From assembly GCF_028596025.1 (NCBI RefSeq), contig NZ_CP117167.1, positions 1,302,001-1,366,000 on the forward strand: a stretch of DNA of 64,000 nucleotides, read 5' to 3'. A program made the translations under genes and the position numbers. The notes beneath the pieces are model-generated. The model was given only the letters and a program-made list of their open reading frames with translations. It was not told the origin of the DNA and ran no database searches. The stretch comes from Mucilaginibacter jinjuensis (GTDB taxonomy: Bacteria; Bacteroidota; Bacteroidia; Sphingobacteriales; Sphingobacteriaceae). This document shows positions 8,166 through 15,293 of the stretch, piece after piece (positions within the stretch are counted from its first letter, which is position 1; every line of letters starts with the position of its first letter).

Positions 8166-8927
8166 ATGCTTACAAGAATCAGAATTATTGCGAATAAGTG
8201 GTACATTACTGTTCCACTTTGTATTATGACATTACTATACACAAGTTGTAGTAAAGAACGTCAGACAACAAGCGTCCTTAAATCGAAAAATTTTACATCA
8301 GACGAGCTTTTCAGAGGTTTAATCTTCGGAGAGGGAAAGGTGGCTGCGCTCATTCCGGAAATTACTGTTCACGCCTCAGACGTGGCAACGGACGCCTTAG
8401 AGCAGAAGGCTATTTCGGATTTAGAAGATCAAATTATTGCAACAATAAAAGTGAACAAACCTGACTTTTTAACAACATTTAAATCACAGATAGAAAGTGG
8501 TAACAGGACATTGATAAGTCAGGCATTCAGTAATTCTCATGACGTATTGATCCAAGCTTTAACAAGTGCTAATATCGTTCCGCCAGCACTCGTAAGTGAC
8601 TCATTTTTAAAGGGCCTCCGCGATCAATTGCCGGATAAAATAGATGGAAAGACAATTAGATCCGTAATTGACAGTAAAAGAGAAAACTTCAAAACACAAA
8701 TCCTTAACGCTCTGGGAAATAAGGCAGTTAACTCTGTAGATAAGCAAGTAAATGCTATCAATATAAATCTTAATTGGGCGTATGCTGGAGTCGCTGTAGT
8801 GGCGTTTGCCGTGGCAGTAATAGTGATTGTAATTGCTGCACCTGCCACTGAAGCAACAACAACTAGTTCAGACACCTTACAAAAAGAAGAAATCGTTAAC
8901 TCAGTGGCTAACAACTTGGCTGCTTAA
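8166..8927 (+). CDS. sdpC: SdpC-family antimicrobial peptide precursor (lipoprotein signal)
   Basis: A 253-residue precursor resembling Bacillus subtilis SdpC, whose processed hydrophobic peptide collapses the proton motive force of neighbouring cells. The family signature FRGLIFGEGKVAALI (residues 49-63) matches the SdpC FRGLLFGQGEVGKLI block. The N-terminus is a lipoprotein signal ending LLYTSC (C28). A hydrophobic segment (residues 203-226, NWAYAGVAVVAFAVAVIVIV) sits where the mature SDP peptide lies in SdpC and is followed by a polar tail. Unlike B. subtilis SdpC, this region has no cysteine pair; the only cysteines are C19 and C28. It is the first gene of a three-gene operon. Function is inferred from the family. 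Confidence 0.85.
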   Translation: MLTRIRIIANKWYITVPLCIMTLLYTSCSKERQTTSVLKSKNFTSDELFRGLIFGEGKVAALIPEITVHASDVATDALEQKAISDLEDQIIATIKVNKPDFLTTFKSQIESGNRTLISQAFSNSHDVLIQALTSANIVPPALVSDSFLKGLRDQLPDKIDGKTIRSVIDSKRENFKTQILNALGNKAVNSVDKQVNAININLNWAYAGVAVVAFAVAVIVIVIAAPATEATTTSSDTLQKEEIVNSVANNLAA

Positions 8928-8944
8928 CAGTTTCCCTCTCCAAA

Positions 8945-9526
8945 TTGAAGAATATCAACCAGACAAGCAATATCAAGGTGGCATCGTTTTTTGCGTTTCT
9001 CTCGATGGGAACGCTAATATTTTGCATTCTTGTCTTGACGCTTGCGTTGCCTTTTAGTCCTATAAAAAACTTCATCCCGCGGCAGAAGAACCTTAAAATG
9101 GTTATACCCCAGGGATGGGGTTTTTTTACCAGGGATCCTCGTGAGGACTCTTTTAAATTGTATCGAGCTGATAGAGCTCCATTGGTCGATTTTAGACCTC
9201 AAACTAACTCAAGCAGCGAAAATTTATGGGGCTTACGGAGGAATGCGCGTGCGTTAGGTATTTTATGTGGTTCTATTTACAAGCAAATTGAAGAAAAGGA
9301 TTGGGTCGAAGTAACTGATTTTGATCCACAAAGATTTAAGAGCCAGGAAATTAAAAGCCTTCAAATCACCACGGCTAGTGAAAATCATACGCTATGTGGT
9401 CAAACTTTTATATTAGTTCGGTACAAACCAATCCCCTGGGCATGGGCAGCCAGCGTAAGGGGGACAACAGGAATGCAGTCTTATGTCGCAAAAATCCATG
9501 TTAACTGCAGTAAACAAGGTAAGTAA
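8945..9526 (+). CDS. sdpA: SdpA-family maturation protein
   Basis: A 193-residue protein of the SdpA family, needed with SdpB to mature the SdpC toxin in Bacillus. It has one N-terminal membrane helix (about 12-36) and the family block PQGWGFFTRDPRE (residues 55-67). The start is a TTG at 8945, 17 bases after the sdpC stop; the in-frame ATG at 9005 would cut the membrane helix, so TTG is preferred. The last 44 bases overlap sdpB. B. subtilis SdpA is about 158 residues. Confidence 0.85.
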   Translation: MKNINQTSNIKVASFFAFLSMGTLIFCILVLTLALPFSPIKNFIPRQKNLKMVIPQGWGFFTRDPREDSFKLYRADRAPLVDFRPQTNSSSENLWGLRRNARALGILCGSIYKQIEEKDWVEVTDFDPQRFKSQEIKSLQITTASENHTLCGQTFILVRYKPIPWAWAASVRGTTGMQSYVAKIHVNCSKQGK

Positions 9527-10466
9527 TCTGGCTTATCGGCTTGCTGATAGTGGAATTATTAGCAATACTTATGGTGTTGGGCGATCTGTACTGGCCATAG
9601 GTACTTTAATTACATTAATTTTTAATAGTGATGTGACTCTTTTTGGAGACATACATAGTCAAGGATTCCTTAACTACAAAGTAATAGGACTGGCTAATTT
9701 CAGTCTATTTTATGTACTAAAAGCCCACATCTTTTACGCAAAAATAGTTTCGATAGCAATCTTAACGCTAACCTTATCGGGTTGGCGGCCAAGGTATACA
9801 TGCATCCTTCATTGGTATGTTGCATTTAGCTTTAACCTTTTTACGCAAGTTGCGGACGGTGGCGACCAGATAACTTCTGTGCTTACATTTCTTTTAATTC
9901 CTATTTGTCTCCTTGACAACAGAAAAAATCATTGGACGGCGGGATCGTTATTGACAAAAAACGTTTATCTGGGCTTAATAAGGTACTTTGTTTATATTTT
10001 AATCAGACTTCAGGTTGCGATTTTATACTTTGATGCAGCAATTGAAAAATTCAAAATAACTGAATGGGTAAATGGAACTGCATTATGGTATTGGTTTAAC
10101 GATCCAATAGTAGGTTTAAATTCATTTTGGAAACCGCTGCTTTTACCGGCATTAAAAAATCCGGTTTTTGTAACTCTTTTGACGTGGACTCCTGTAGGAT
10201 TTGAATTGTTATTGTTTCTTGGCTTAACGATCAAAAAAGGTTATCGCCCATATTTACTTATATTAGGAATTGGCTTTCACTTTGTAATTCTCGTGATTCA
10301 TGGGCTGGTTAGCTTCTTTTTCGCAATGTCAGGTGCTTTAATTTTATACCTAAGACCTTGGAATGATGAATTTAAAACAAAATTGGCATTCCCTGCAAAG
10401 CCTTTGAAACAAAACTCCTCTGCACCTAAAAAAGATGAAATTGGCACTCTTTCGGAACAATATTAA
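9483..10466 (+). CDS. sdpB: SdpB-family integral membrane protein (HTTM-like)
   Basis: A 327-residue polytopic membrane protein, close to the length of B. subtilis SdpB (about 320). It has several hydrophobic helices and the HTTM/vitamin K-dependent carboxylase-like pattern, with YFVYILIRLQVAILYFDAAI near the middle and the WVNGTALWYW segment after it. With SdpA it would convert the SdpC precursor to active peptide. It overlaps sdpA by 44 bases, so translation is coupled. The order C-A-B differs from the A-B-C order of Bacillus. Confidence 0.85.
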   Translation: MSQKSMLTAVNKVSNLAYRLADSGIISNTYGVGRSVLAIGTLITLIFNSDVTLFGDIHSQGFLNYKVIGLANFSLFYVLKAHIFYAKIVSIAILTLTLSGWRPRYTCILHWYVAFSFNLFTQVADGGDQITSVLTFLLIPICLLDNRKNHWTAGSLLTKNVYLGLIRYFVYILIRLQVAILYFDAAIEKFKITEWVNGTALWYWFNDPIVGLNSFWKPLLLPALKNPVFVTLLTWTPVGFELLLFLGLTIKKGYRPYLLILGIGFHFVILVIHGLVSFFFAMSGALILYLRPWNDEFKTKLAFPAKPLKQNSSAPKKDEIGTLSEQY

Positions 10467-10657
10467 AAAATCTTAAAAAAAATTGATATCAAGATCAAGA
10501 CAACGAAAAGGGTAACAAAAATATAAGTTCGCCAATTAGCAAAATTAAGAGTGTAACCAAAAAATCTGTTTCTTTTTGGAACAATCGACCGGATATCATT
10601 CTGATTAAAATAGAAGACTCCTTTAATGTAAAAGTTTGGATTATCAACTGGATCCAT
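10463..10657 (-). CDS. DUF5808-like small membrane protein, candidate Sdp immunity
   Basis: A 64-residue protein from the ATG at 10657 (a longer frame opens at a TTG at 10771 but its N-terminus is not protein-like). It reads DPVDNPNFYIKGVFYFNQND, then VPKRNRFFGYTLNFA, then a C-terminal membrane helix (about 44-62). This matches the DUF5808 pattern (FYxNxxD...VPKR..G.TLNFA) found fused to or near SdpI/DUF1648-type immunity proteins. It converges on sdpB with a 4-base overlap of ends. No full SdpI is visible nearby, so this is the best local immunity candidate; that role is inference. Confidence 0.6.
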   Translation of the reverse strand: MDPVDNPNFYIKGVFYFNQNDIRSIVPKRNRFFGYTLNFANWRTYIFVTLFVVLILISIFFKIF

Positions 10658-10770
10658 AATTATAACAAGTGTACGAAAGTTAATTTTTATAGTTTCAAAA
10701 TCCGCCAATAATTTTACAAAGGCATAAGTGCTTCGGTATAATAATTCAAAATAGATCAACAAAAATAACA

Positions 10771-12090
10771 ATGATTACTAATGTGCGGCCTAAGTGCCTT
10801 AAAGGGAAAGTTACCAAACTGGTATATTTCCCCGTTTTTGCTGTATTATTTTTTCAAAGCGCTTTTGGTCAGAGCGACTTTACTAAAAGAGATAAAAATT
10901 TCCTGGAAGCTTTGAAAAAAAAAGATTTCGTGACAGCGCAAACACTTACTTCTGCTAATTTAAACAAACAATTAGGAATAAACGGATTAAAGGACGCAGC
11001 TACTCAAATCAATAAGCAAATTGGCGAATTAAACTCCTACGATACAACTGCAATTTCTGACAGTAAAAATATTCTTCGCTTCGTTGTACATTTTGAAAAA
11101 GCAGACCTCATCATGCAATTCGCAAATTCTGAATCTGGCATTGAAGGTTTTTTTCTGTTACCGCTTGACCAAGCCTATCATTACCCCACCTATGAAATAA
11201 AAAGCAAAGAAAAGATCGAAGAGATAAAGTTAGTCCTTGACACTGTAAATTTACCAGCAATCTTAACTCTTCCAAATGATAGTAATGTCAAACATCCTGC
11301 AGTTGTGTTTATCGGCGGCTCGGGACCAACTGATTATGATGAGACAATAGGCATTATCAAACCTTTTAAAGATATCTCAATCGCTTTGGCTAATTGTGGA
11401 ATTGTATCGCTTAGATACGATAAACAATCAAAAGTTTATCCGGAAAGATTCAAAAGGAATTACACTGTCCAAGATGAATATGAGCCAGACCTTAAATCGG
11501 CACTGGCATATTTAGAAACAAGACCAGAAGTCGATAAACGGCGAATATTTCTCATTGGTCACAGTCTTGGGGCAACGTTAGTGCCAATGCTTATAGCAAC
11601 AAATCCAAATGTCAAGGGGGGAATCATGCTTGAAGCAAATGCTGAACCATTACATCATATCTATTTAAAACAATTAAGGCATTTGCAATCCTTAAACGGT
11701 ACGCCAAGTGACTCAACAATTAAAGCAGTAGCTAAAGATGTTGACTTACTTAATCATATTAGTGCTAGTGACAGTTCCTTAACATTACTTGGTGCAAAAG
11801 GTTCATATTGGTTATCCCTGAAAATGTACAACCCTTTTAAAGTTATTAATAGTTTGAGGGCTGAACGATTTCTTATTATACAAGGAGGATTGGACTACCA
11901 GGTGGACAGCGACAATCTCCGGATTTGGCAAAGTAAATTAAAAAAAGGGAACACGAATTTTCTCTTTTTTAGCAATTTGAATCATGCTTTAGTCGAAGGC
12001 ACGAAGGCTATGAGTCCCCAAGAATATTATATCCCCGCCAATGTCCCAATCGACCTCATTCAGTCAATATGTAATTGGGTTTTACAATGA
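10771..12090 (+). CDS. Secreted alpha/beta-hydrolase
   Basis: A 439-residue exported hydrolase. A signal peptide (about 1-33, ending near SAFGQ) is followed by a small DUF3887-like domain (about 38-130, KRDKNFLEALKKKDFVTAQ) and an alpha/beta-hydrolase domain. The oxyanion strand is VVFIGGSGPTDYDE, the nucleophile elbow GHSLGA (Ser near residue 265), an acidic residue follows in QGGLDYQVD, and the His is in NLNHALVEG. This architecture is common in Bacteroidota esterase or peptidase-like lipoproteins. It is the last gene before the element end. Substrate unknown; a role with the Sdp genes is not evident. Confidence 0.8.
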   Translation: MITNVRPKCLKGKVTKLVYFPVFAVLFFQSAFGQSDFTKRDKNFLEALKKKDFVTAQTLTSANLNKQLGINGLKDAATQINKQIGELNSYDTTAISDSKNILRFVVHFEKADLIMQFANSESGIEGFFLLPLDQAYHYPTYEIKSKEKIEEIKLVLDTVNLPAILTLPNDSNVKHPAVVFIGGSGPTDYDETIGIIKPFKDISIALANCGIVSLRYDKQSKVYPERFKRNYTVQDEYEPDLKSALAYLETRPEVDKRRIFLIGHSLGATLVPMLIATNPNVKGGIMLEANAEPLHHIYLKQLRHLQSLNGTPSDSTIKAVAKDVDLLNHISASDSSLTLLGAKGSYWLSLKMYNPFKVINSLRAERFLIIQGGLDYQVDSDNLRIWQSKLKKGNTNFLFFSNLNHALVEGTKAMSPQEYYIPANVPIDLIQSICNWVLQ

Positions 12091-12470
12091 TTATTGGAAG
12101 ACATTTCAGGCCATAATCTAGCAATCATGTAAGAATACTAGCTGCCTGAGCAAACTAACATTTTAATATTATATTCAAATCATGGGTAACGTGACAATGA
12201 ATTAGAAAATAGACAGTGCGCTTACCTGTAGTCATTCAGAACACTAAACATTATTGCTGCTTTAGTTCGGAAGCTAATTCTGTAGAAACAGATTTACGAT
12301 GGCCGATAATGACAGAGGTAGCCGACGCTTTGTATTTCTGCCTTATGTAGTAAAAAGCGTGGTACAAATGTGGTACAATGAATTTTGTAGTTTCAGAATT
12401 ATAATGTAAATTGTCCTTAGAAACGCTTACAGAGCGGTTTTTTACCATCTGAAAATTGCTTAGAGAAAGC
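12091..12470. other. Noncoding end region of the element
   Basis: About 380 bases between the hydrolase gene and the tRNA-Phe repeat. A 65-codon minus-strand frame (12251-12448) exists but has no recognisable domain and I do not call it. The stretch probably contains the recombinase arm-binding part of the attachment site, but no clear repeats were found. Confidence 0.4.
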
Positions 12471-12513
12471 CTGAAAATCCTTGTGTCACTGGTTCGATCC
12501 CAGTTGGTACCAC
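12471..12513 (+). repeat. attR: duplicated 3' part of tRNA-Phe
   Basis: These 43 bases match the 3' part of tRNA-Phe(GAA): anticodon loop CTGAAAA and 3' anticodon stem, GTGTC variable region, T-arm ACTGG-TTCGATC-CCAGT and acceptor strand TGGTACCAC. The bases upstream do not complete the anticodon stem, D-arm or acceptor, so it is not a whole tRNA. A tRNA fragment from anticodon loop to 3' end is the classic core copied when an element integrates into a tRNA gene. The intact tRNA-Phe should lie left of the window. Confidence 0.8.
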
Positions 12514-12514
12514 G

Positions 12515-12547
12515 AAAGCCTCTCAGAGAAATCTGAGAGGCTTTTTT
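12515..12547 (+). terminator. tRNA-Phe terminator
   Basis: AAAGCCTCTCAGA and its complement form a perfect 13-bp stem with a GAAA loop and a T6 tail right behind the tRNA-Phe fragment. It is the original terminator of the tRNA-Phe gene, left at the far end of the integrated element. Confidence 0.85.
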
Positions 12548-12659
12548 ATTAGGCTACAAGTAATCAGGTGGTATAAAAATATTCTCTTATTTGTACCAAC
12601 AGTTTTTCTGCTATTTGAATATCCGGTCTGTCGGGTAGCGTCGATTGTTTAAATTATAA

Positions 12660-12757
12660 ATGAAAGAGCAATAGTCAGCGTATGTCTTTCAGGATTCGAA
12701 CCTGCCCGCTTACGCGGTTTCACCGGCGAAGTATCACACACTTACGGCATCTTTCAT
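12660..12757 (-). ncRNA. Ro60-associated Y-RNA-like ncRNA, unit 1
   Basis: On the minus strand the 98-nt RNA is closed by a perfect 8-bp stem (ATGAAAGA with TCTTTCAT). It carries the boxes shared by all six units: GATGCCGTA at the 5' side, TACTTCG about 13 nt later and TTGCTC at the 3' side. Inside are a CCGC-GTAA-GCGG hairpin with a GNRA loop and a tRNA-type T-arm, CAGG-TTCGAAT-CCTG. It has no D-arm. The 3'-most member of an array behind a Ro60 gene. Confidence 0.75.
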
Positions 12758-12763
12758 TATGTT

Positions 12764-12901
12764 TTAAAAAAGGGCAAAAAGCAACCGGTGAGGTTTTTTA
12801 TAATTAGACTACTGCAATTGCCTGCAGGCAGAATTCGAATCTGCACCTTTCCCCGAAGGGAACATCCTACCGAAGTATCACCAGTTTACGGCACCTTTTA
12901 A
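12764..12901 (-). ncRNA. Ro60-associated Y-RNA-like ncRNA, unit 2
   Basis: About 138 nt on the minus strand. It has the shared boxes GGTGCCGTA, TACTTCG and GGTTGCT, closed by an A/U-rich stem (AAAAGG with CCTTTT). Inside are a UUCG-capped hairpin (TTCCC-TTCG-GGGAA), a perfect 5-bp T-arm (GCAGA-TTCGAAT-TCTGC) and then CTGC-AGGCAATT-GCAG, a small hairpin with a GG-containing loop resembling a D-arm. Confidence 0.7.
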
Positions 12902-12977
12902 GGTTTAGGTATTAATACTAACCCCCTAAGAGGGATAATCTGTTTTTTTATTCTTCCTTTAGGGGATTGGGGGGGGA

Positions 12978-13051
12978 AAGAAGAGCAACATTTAACCAGC
13001 GTTCGGTTTTGCGTGACAGGCGAAGTAACGCTGAGCCTACGGCATCTTCTT
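12978..13051 (-). ncRNA. Ro60-associated Y-RNA-like ncRNA, unit 3 (short)
   Basis: The shortest unit, about 74 nt on the minus strand. The closing stem is AAGAAGA with TCTTCTT. The shared boxes GATGCCGTA, TACTTCG and TGTTGCTC are present, and CAGCGTT pairs perfectly with AACGCTG to form the inner stem. It has no T-arm, so it keeps the presumed Ro60-binding part but lacks the tRNA-like module. Confidence 0.65.
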
Positions 13052-13054
13052 AGT

Positions 13055-13189
13055 AAAAGGGTAACAGGTGATAAATGCGTGTTTTCTTCTGCGTTCTATC
13101 CATATTAAACTACCTCTTTGCGGGAGGGCCGGATCCGAGCCGGCGTCTCAGACTTGGAATCGAAGTAGCATTTATCTACGACACCTTTT
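13055..13189 (-). ncRNA. Ro60-associated Y-RNA-like ncRNA, unit 4, permuted tRNA-like core
   Basis: 135 nt on the minus strand. The closing stem is AAAAGG with CCTTTT; boxes GGTGTCGTA, TACTTCG and TGTTACCC are present; inner stem GATAAATGC with GCATTTATC is a perfect 9 bp. The core has a T-arm (GCCGG-CTCGGAT-CCGGC, 13128-13144), then a CCTC/GAGG stem, then a D-arm-like hairpin (GTTT-AATATGGATA-GAAC, 13093-13110). T-arm before D-arm is the order of a circularly permuted tRNA. Confidence 0.75.
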
Positions 13190-13205
13190 ATTTTTAATCT
13201 CTTTT

Positions 13206-13338
13206 AAAAGAAGGGCAACGAGCAATAAGCCATTCTGCACTGTGCTCTATCCATTTGAGCTACCCTTTCGGGGACGGACTCGAACCGCCAACCCCAGCGT
13301 CCCAAACGAAGTAAGGCTTATTTACGACACCTTCTTTT
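13206..13338 (-). ncRNA. Ro60-associated Y-RNA-like ncRNA, unit 5, permuted tRNA-like core
   Basis: 133 nt on the minus strand. Closing stem AAAAGAAGG with CCCTTCTTTT; boxes GGTGTCGTA, TACTTCG and CGTTGCCC; inner stem AATAAGCC with GGCTTATT, perfect 8 bp. A canonical T-arm (GGCGG-TTCGAGT-CCGTC, 13273-13289) leads into a short CCC-GAAA-GGG stem and then a near-perfect tRNA D-arm (GCTC-AAATGGATA-GAGC, 13244-13260). This is the clearest tRNA mimic in the array. Confidence 0.8.
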
Positions 13339-13346
13339 TATTTTTA

Positions 13347-13469
13347 TAAGGAGCAACAGGCGAACGCGGGATGGGGGACCGCTTAGGGACTCGAACCCTC
13401 AGTATCACGTTAATGGCACTGACCTCCCCCTCCAATGGTGCGAAGTATCCCGTTTCTACGGCATCCTTA
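13347..13469 (-). ncRNA. Ro60-associated Y-RNA-like ncRNA, unit 6
   Basis: 123 nt on the minus strand and the first unit after the Ro60 stop codon (54 bases away). Closing stem TAAGGA with TCCTTA; boxes GATGCCGTA, TACTTCG and TGTTGCTC; inner stem CGGGAT with ATCCCG. It carries a T-arm (AGGG-TTCGAGT-CCCT, 13385-13399). The 5' half has a G-rich insert where units 4 and 5 have little, and no clear D-arm follows the T-arm. Confidence 0.75.
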
Positions 13470-13522
13470 AGCCCCCCCCCAGCCCCCTAAAGGGGGAGTG
13501 GGCATTTCCCTTGTTTCCCCTT

Positions 13523-15112
13523 TTAGGGGGTTAGGGGGATATTATTAATAGCATCCAACGCCGAGCCTCCGTTTTCTAAGGCAGCTAACACCTCGAAAAC
13601 TTTATCGCTCCAGCCTGCTATCAGGTACACATTGTTGTGCAATAGCTGCAAAGGCGCTTGTCCGTAACCTTTCAGATCGAACAGGTAGAGCTTTGCATTT
13701 GGCGCAACCTGGGTTTTGTATTGTACCCACAAGGCATGGATATGTTCGCCACTGGTGTCCGTACTGTTCCATAACTGGCAGTCGGTAAACAGCATCACTT
13801 TATCCATTTTTACACGGCGCTGTAACAGGTCTTTGATAACCAGGTAGCCATTGGTGCTGTAACCCACCTCGCCCTCGCGGCGATAAAACTCCTGCACGTT
13901 ACCCAATATATTGTTACGTGGCACCGTGATGGTTTTCCATCTATCGCCAAACATACCCACCTCCACGTTTTTACAGCGGCTTTGCAGCAGCATAGCCAGC
14001 ATCAGGCCCACATCGTACAATAGTACCTTGCTTTTGGCAGATACCGGTGTCTGCATCGAACCCGAAACATCGCAGGCCAACAATACACGGGTATTGTAGT
14101 CGAAACCTTTAATGTTGGCAGCACTTGCCTGTACGGCTTGTTCTAAAGCATCCAGCAATGCGCCGGTGTAGCCTTTGTTGCCCGACAGCAATGCGCTCAA
14201 TTTTTGAGTTAAACCTTTTAGCGGCGAATCTGTACCCGCAACTATCAGCTCGCGGTAAGCTGCCAGGTAACGGAACGGAAACTGTTTTGCCTTAGCAACC
14301 TCATTAGCATCAGCCAAACGCCCGCATACTTTCTGGAAGTGCGCGTAGCTTACGCCTGCTTCCTGTATATTGCGCAGGTTACGCAGCAGGGCCATGTAAC
14401 CCAGTTTGCCGCCATCAATCAGCTCTTCCCATTTAGCACGGAACGCTAAGGCCTTAGCCTCATTGCTATCGAAATTAAGCTGCCCTAATGCCGATAGCTC
14501 GGTTTCCCAGGTATAAGGCGTTTGCAGGTCGCCGTTTACTATTTTGTTGAACAACACCTGCTGCAATTCGTCCTTTGCTTTTGGGTGAACCAGGAACAAG
14601 GCATCGCGCAGTTTTATAGCGCCATCACGGTTGTATTTGGCAAACTGGTACTCGTCGAAACGGTTAAATGCCGTGCTCAAACCTTTTTGTAATTGCTTGC
14701 TCAGGCGGTTCAGCTTTTTAGTGCCGGTGCGTTGGTTTAGCATCTGGTAGCAGGCTAACAATTCGGTAATCTCATCAGCACGGCCTATTACGCCGTCGGT
14801 AACCCGGGCAACCAGATCGTCGCCCGAGTGCAGCTTAGCCAATTCGGTAACCAATACCAACGGTGCCGAACGCAAATACATTTTGGTGCGTGCATATACT
14901 GCCAGCTTACCCACAAATATGGGGCTGCATTTGGCTATCAATGTGCGCAGGCGTTCCATACGCTTTTCGTCTTTTTCGTAAAAGGAATCGTTTAAGCTCC
15001 AGGTAACCACCGCGGTGTATAGTTCCATTTCGGCGCTTAGGGTAAAAGCCTTTTCGCCGGCATGGTTTACCGTGGTTGTTTTGTTGAATTTGCTTAACAG
15101 GTTGAATTTCAT
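13523..15112 (-). CDS. rsr: Ro60/Rsr orthologue (TROVE domain protein)
   Basis: A 529-residue bacterial Ro60. The ring-forming TROVE HEAT-repeat domain covers about residues 10-340 and the C-terminal von Willebrand A-like domain about 340-515, with the MIDAS start DVSGSMQ. Ro60 binds Y RNAs on its rim and misfolded RNA ends in its ring, and in bacteria works with exonucleases in RNA decay and rRNA maturation. A strong GGAGG site lies just before the ATG, unusual among its neighbours. The last residues (IPLTP) are encoded by an intergenic CCCCTAA-type repeat. Six Y-RNA-like units follow on the same strand, and its promoter shares an operator with rtcB1. Confidence 0.92.
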   Translation of the reverse strand: MKFNLLSKFNKTTTVNHAGEKAFTLSAEMELYTAVVTWSLNDSFYEKDEKRMERLRTLIAKCSPIFVGKLAVYARTKMYLRSAPLVLVTELAKLHSGDDLVARVTDGVIGRADEITELLACYQMLNQRTGTKKLNRLSKQLQKGLSTAFNRFDEYQFAKYNRDGAIKLRDALFLVHPKAKDELQQVLFNKIVNGDLQTPYTWETELSALGQLNFDSNEAKALAFRAKWEELIDGGKLGYMALLRNLRNIQEAGVSYAHFQKVCGRLADANEVAKAKQFPFRYLAAYRELIVAGTDSPLKGLTQKLSALLSGNKGYTGALLDALEQAVQASAANIKGFDYNTRVLLACDVSGSMQTPVSAKSKVLLYDVGLMLAMLLQSRCKNVEVGMFGDRWKTITVPRNNILGNVQEFYRREGEVGYSTNGYLVIKDLLQRRVKMDKVMLFTDCQLWNSTDTSGEHIHALWVQYKTQVAPNAKLYLFDLKGYGQAPLQLLHNNVYLIAGWSDKVFEVLAALENGGSALDAINNIPLTP

Positions 15113-15139
15113 TTTGAACCTCCTTTTTTGTTTTGTTGA

Positions 15140-15178
15140 TACAAAGATTGATGGCTACTGCGCAGTGTATTTGCGCAG
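15140..15178 (-). promoter_or_regulatory. Ro60 promoter with shared TGCGCA operator
   Basis: TGCGCAG occurs twice (15159-15165 and 15172-15178) separated by TGTATT. On the minus strand it lies upstream of a CTTTGTA box (complement of TACAAAG, 15140-15146), 19 bases away start to start. The same repeat, spacer and distance occur before rtcB1 at 21461-21499. The position next to the promoter suggests an activator site. Confidence 0.75.
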
Positions 15179-15246
15179 ATGAAAATAATTGAAAAAAAAT
15201 GAAAAATATTTTTTTGGAAATCATTTAATCTAATGGTTCTGTCCTA

Positions 15247-15293
15247 CTGTCCGTCTGTTTCCCCTCCCGTACATGCTGTTACAAAGCGGACAG
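15247..15293 (+). repeat. CTGTCCG...CGGACAG repeat, copy A
   Basis: A 47-bp unit bounded by CTGTCCG and CGGACAG and containing CCCCTCCCGTACA and GTTACAAAG. Related copies lie at 16885-16930 (direct) and 18139-18187 (inverted), flanking a two-gene replication-like module. Confidence 0.65.

Noticed and set aside
12251..12448. A 65-codon minus-strand frame near the attachment repeat
   Set aside because: A faint resemblance to an integrase end did not hold: no HxxR or Tyr motif in order.
13068..13349. A 93-codon plus-strand frame across the ncRNA array
   Set aside because: Its codons are the complement of units 4 and 5, whose paired stems explain the sequence; no domain and no promoter.
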